The notes under the pieces: model-generated
Told to the model about the DNA's origin: nothing
What the model saw: only the letters and a program-made list of their open reading frames with translations
Databases searched by the model: none
Program-made: the position numbers and the translations under genes
NCBI GenBank assembly: GCA_910822395.1
Contig: OU365335.1
Location: 1 to 64,000, forward strand
Length of the DNA stretch: 64,000 nt
Direction of reading: 5' to 3'
Source of the DNA: Pseudoclavibacter triregionum
Lineage (GTDB): Bacteria; Actinomycetota; Actinomycetes; Actinomycetales; Microbacteriaceae
Part shown: positions 62,392-64,000 of the stretch, in pieces
Layout of the letters: each line of letters opens with the position of its first letter
Numbering within the stretch: the first letter of the stretch is position 1

Positions 62392-64000
62392 ACATTGTCG
62401 GCAACGACTGCCGTCGGGAAGTCCTCCTCCGTGCGCCCGAAGTACTTGAGGGCAGAGCGGTTGGCAGCGGCATGGCCAGCCCGCTCCTCATCGATCTTGT
62501 CTTGCTCCTTACCATTCGCCTGAGCGCGCGCCTCGAACCCGCCGTCAGCGTCAAAGAGCGCGTAGGTGGGAATCCCAAGGGCGGTCAAGATGGCATGCGC
62601 CAGCGGGATCGACTGCTTTCCGCCAACCGGCACGATTGACAAGCCAGCAGCTTCCAAGGAACTCACTCGTTCTCGGTCGCCGACGCCATAGAACACTGCG
62701 GACTCCGTGGCACCTTCGACAAGAAGAACCCGGTGAGCGAACAGCGCAACCGAGAGCTGATTCGTCACGATGCCGTCGAGCTGGCGACCAACGACCGACT
62801 CCTCGACGACTCCCGCGAGCTTTGCGTTCACGTCCGCGATGTTTGCGGAGTGCACAGTGACGACCGGAGTGTCATCGGTTGACCGCGTGAGGCGGCGTAC
62901 CTGGTCGAAATGGCGCGCCTCCAGGAAGTACGGACTGTGGGTGGCGTAACACACCTGAATCCGCTTATCAGCGTCCTCCGCCAAGGAGCGCAGCACCTTC
63001 GCGAAGGTCTGAGCCTGGATCGGGTGCTGGAAGAGCTCCGGCTCCTCGATCGCCAAGCAAATGACGCCCTCCGTCGACGCCGCACCAGACTGCGCCAGCA
63101 ACTGCAAGGCAGAGATCAGCAGGGTGCGTTGGAAGCCATGCCCCTGGCGCTCGACGGCAGTCTCCGTCTCGCCGTCCAAGATCGACACACCAAACGTCGT
63201 CCGCGGAGCCTTGAGTTCCACTTCCGCGGGTGTGACCGAGACTGCTCGCCCCGGCGCGTACGACGTCACGACCTCGTTGAGCTGCTCCGTCATCACTTCG
63301 AGTTGCGCCTTGAACTTGTCCTCGTAGACCCGTTGCTGTCGAACTCGGGCATCCTCAAGGATCGTCGCGATCTCCTCGTCGGCCGCAGTGCGGTCAACAG
63401 AACGCTCGAGGATGCGTCCGATAACGCTCGCCTTTCCGTCGAGCGACTCTTCGCTGGCGCGAAGATCGGCAGTGACAAGCACGAAGTCGAACAGTCCGCT
63501 CATCTTGCCACCACTGTTGAAGCCGAAGAAGTTGGTCTGCAGCGCCTCTGGGGCCTCAACCAATTGCGCGGTGTTCGCTGCTTCCCAGGCTGTGATCGCT
63601 TGATCCACCGCCGTCCCCGTCGTCGCCGCGGGAAGCCCCAGATCCGAACGGGTTCGACGGAGCTCTGCGTAGAGTTCCTTTTTCGCAGCGGCGCTCGTTG
63701 CAGCCTTGATGTCATTGAACTCGGGTAGGCCCTTTGCATTCGCCGAGAAGACCTCCACGCCGCTGGGGAGACGCTGCTTCCAAGCGGTGAAGGTGTCGGC
63801 CTCGGCTGGAGCGTACTTGCCCAACGCCTCACGGTCTTTCTCGGTCAAATCGTAGAAGGTTACCTGCACCTCGATGTCTTCATCGGTCGCTCCGAACGAG
63901 CAGTCCGTCTCACTCAACGACCCGGGTTTGCCGTTGAAGTACCAGTCGAGAGCACGGAGCACTGTTGATTTGCCGGTGCCGTTCGGCCCGATGAAGGTAG
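62392..64000 (-). pseudogene. OLD-family ATP-dependent endonuclease, 5' part (interrupted by IS; extends past window)
   Basis: An AAA/ABC-type ATPase joined to a TOPRIM nuclease domain. Walker A GPNGTGKSTV is at the window edge (about 63966-63995), so only some 25-30 N-terminal residues lie outside. Further on: ABC-signature-like RQGHGFQRTLLI, Walker B ICLAIEEPELFQHP, H-loop YATHSPYF, then TOPRIM residues in VLLVEGATESAVF (Glu) and YALFDADGG (DxD). It breaks after VVADNV, where the ISL3 element lies; with its 3' part the protein would have about 600 residues. GC and codon use are lower than in the chromosome. Relatives include phage P2 Old and Gabija GajA; which subgroup this belongs to needs a full alignment. 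Confidence 0.88.

Noticed and set aside
62392-64000. Gabija system (gajA-gajB)
   Set aside because: The OLD protein has the same domain plan as GajA, but the downstream gene is DUF2130, not a UvrD-type helicase, and the upstream side is outside the window.

Overview
The window is very GC-rich, codon use is dominated by GC-ending codons, and leucine is written mostly as CTC in the resident genes. Gene content points to an actinomycete of the Microbacteriaceae type: RamB- and ClgR-like regulators, Lsr2, a 13E12/DUF222 HNH protein, an LAxTG sorting signal, DUF6504-dnaE2 and the ftsK-pgsA-cinA order. The genus cannot be read from the sequence. Most of the window is ordinary chromosome.

Layout. 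1-3.2 kb: isocitrate lyase (aceA, running off the left edge) divergent from a RamB-like regulator, then a ClgR-like regulator. 3.5-11.3 kb: a flavin-reductase-fold protein, then cinA, pgsA, ftsK, rnj and dapA on the minus strand; a run of 74 G lies between ftsK and pgsA. 11.5-17.5 kb: a surface-anchored DUF839 protein, a lipoprotein, an acyl-CoA synthetase and a 13E12 HNH nuclease gene with a candidate LexA box. 17.6-22.7 kb: carbamate kinase, a 5'-truncated ornithine carbamoyltransferase, lepA, a CPBP protease and rpsT. 22.8-26.4 kb: a composite transposon made of two inverted 924-bp IS5-family copies around a secreted HtrA-like protease and an ISL3 relic, inserted exactly at the holA stop codon. 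26.4-37.4 kb: holA, a pair of membrane GTPases, comEC, comEA and leuS. 37.8-44.0 kb: cydABDC, encoding cytochrome bd oxidase and its assembly exporter. 44.3-48.0 kb: DedA, a TetR regulator, SRAP/HMCES and App1. 48.2-54.6 kb: an SOS-controlled DUF6504-dnaE2 unit facing a tandem-domain lipase and an alkyltransferase. 54.7-58.8 kb: carbonic anhydrase, a P1B ATPase, an AEC transporter and Lsr2. 58.9-64 kb: a DUF2130 gene followed by a degraded island.

The most interesting part is the right end. An OLD-family gene (AAA ATPase plus TOPRIM nuclease) with lower GC is split by a 1,458-bp ISL3-family element with a perfect 8-bp target duplication. Removing the element and one repeat restores the reading frame exactly. 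Two bases after its stop codon a second DUF2130 gene begins but breaks off after about 20 codons, next to a recombinase-like remnant. The ancestral unit was therefore a tightly coupled OLD nuclease-DUF2130 operon, plausibly a mobile or defence-type module, now inactivated. A related full-length DUF2130 gene survives about 0.3 kb away.

Working links between genes: aceA/RamB (acetate and glyoxylate metabolism), cydABDC (microaerobic respiration), comEA-comEC (DNA uptake), and dnaE2, SRAP, the alkyltransferase and the 13E12 HNH protein (DNA damage). Many other long open frames occur antisense to these genes; they are GC-rich shadow frames and are not annotated.
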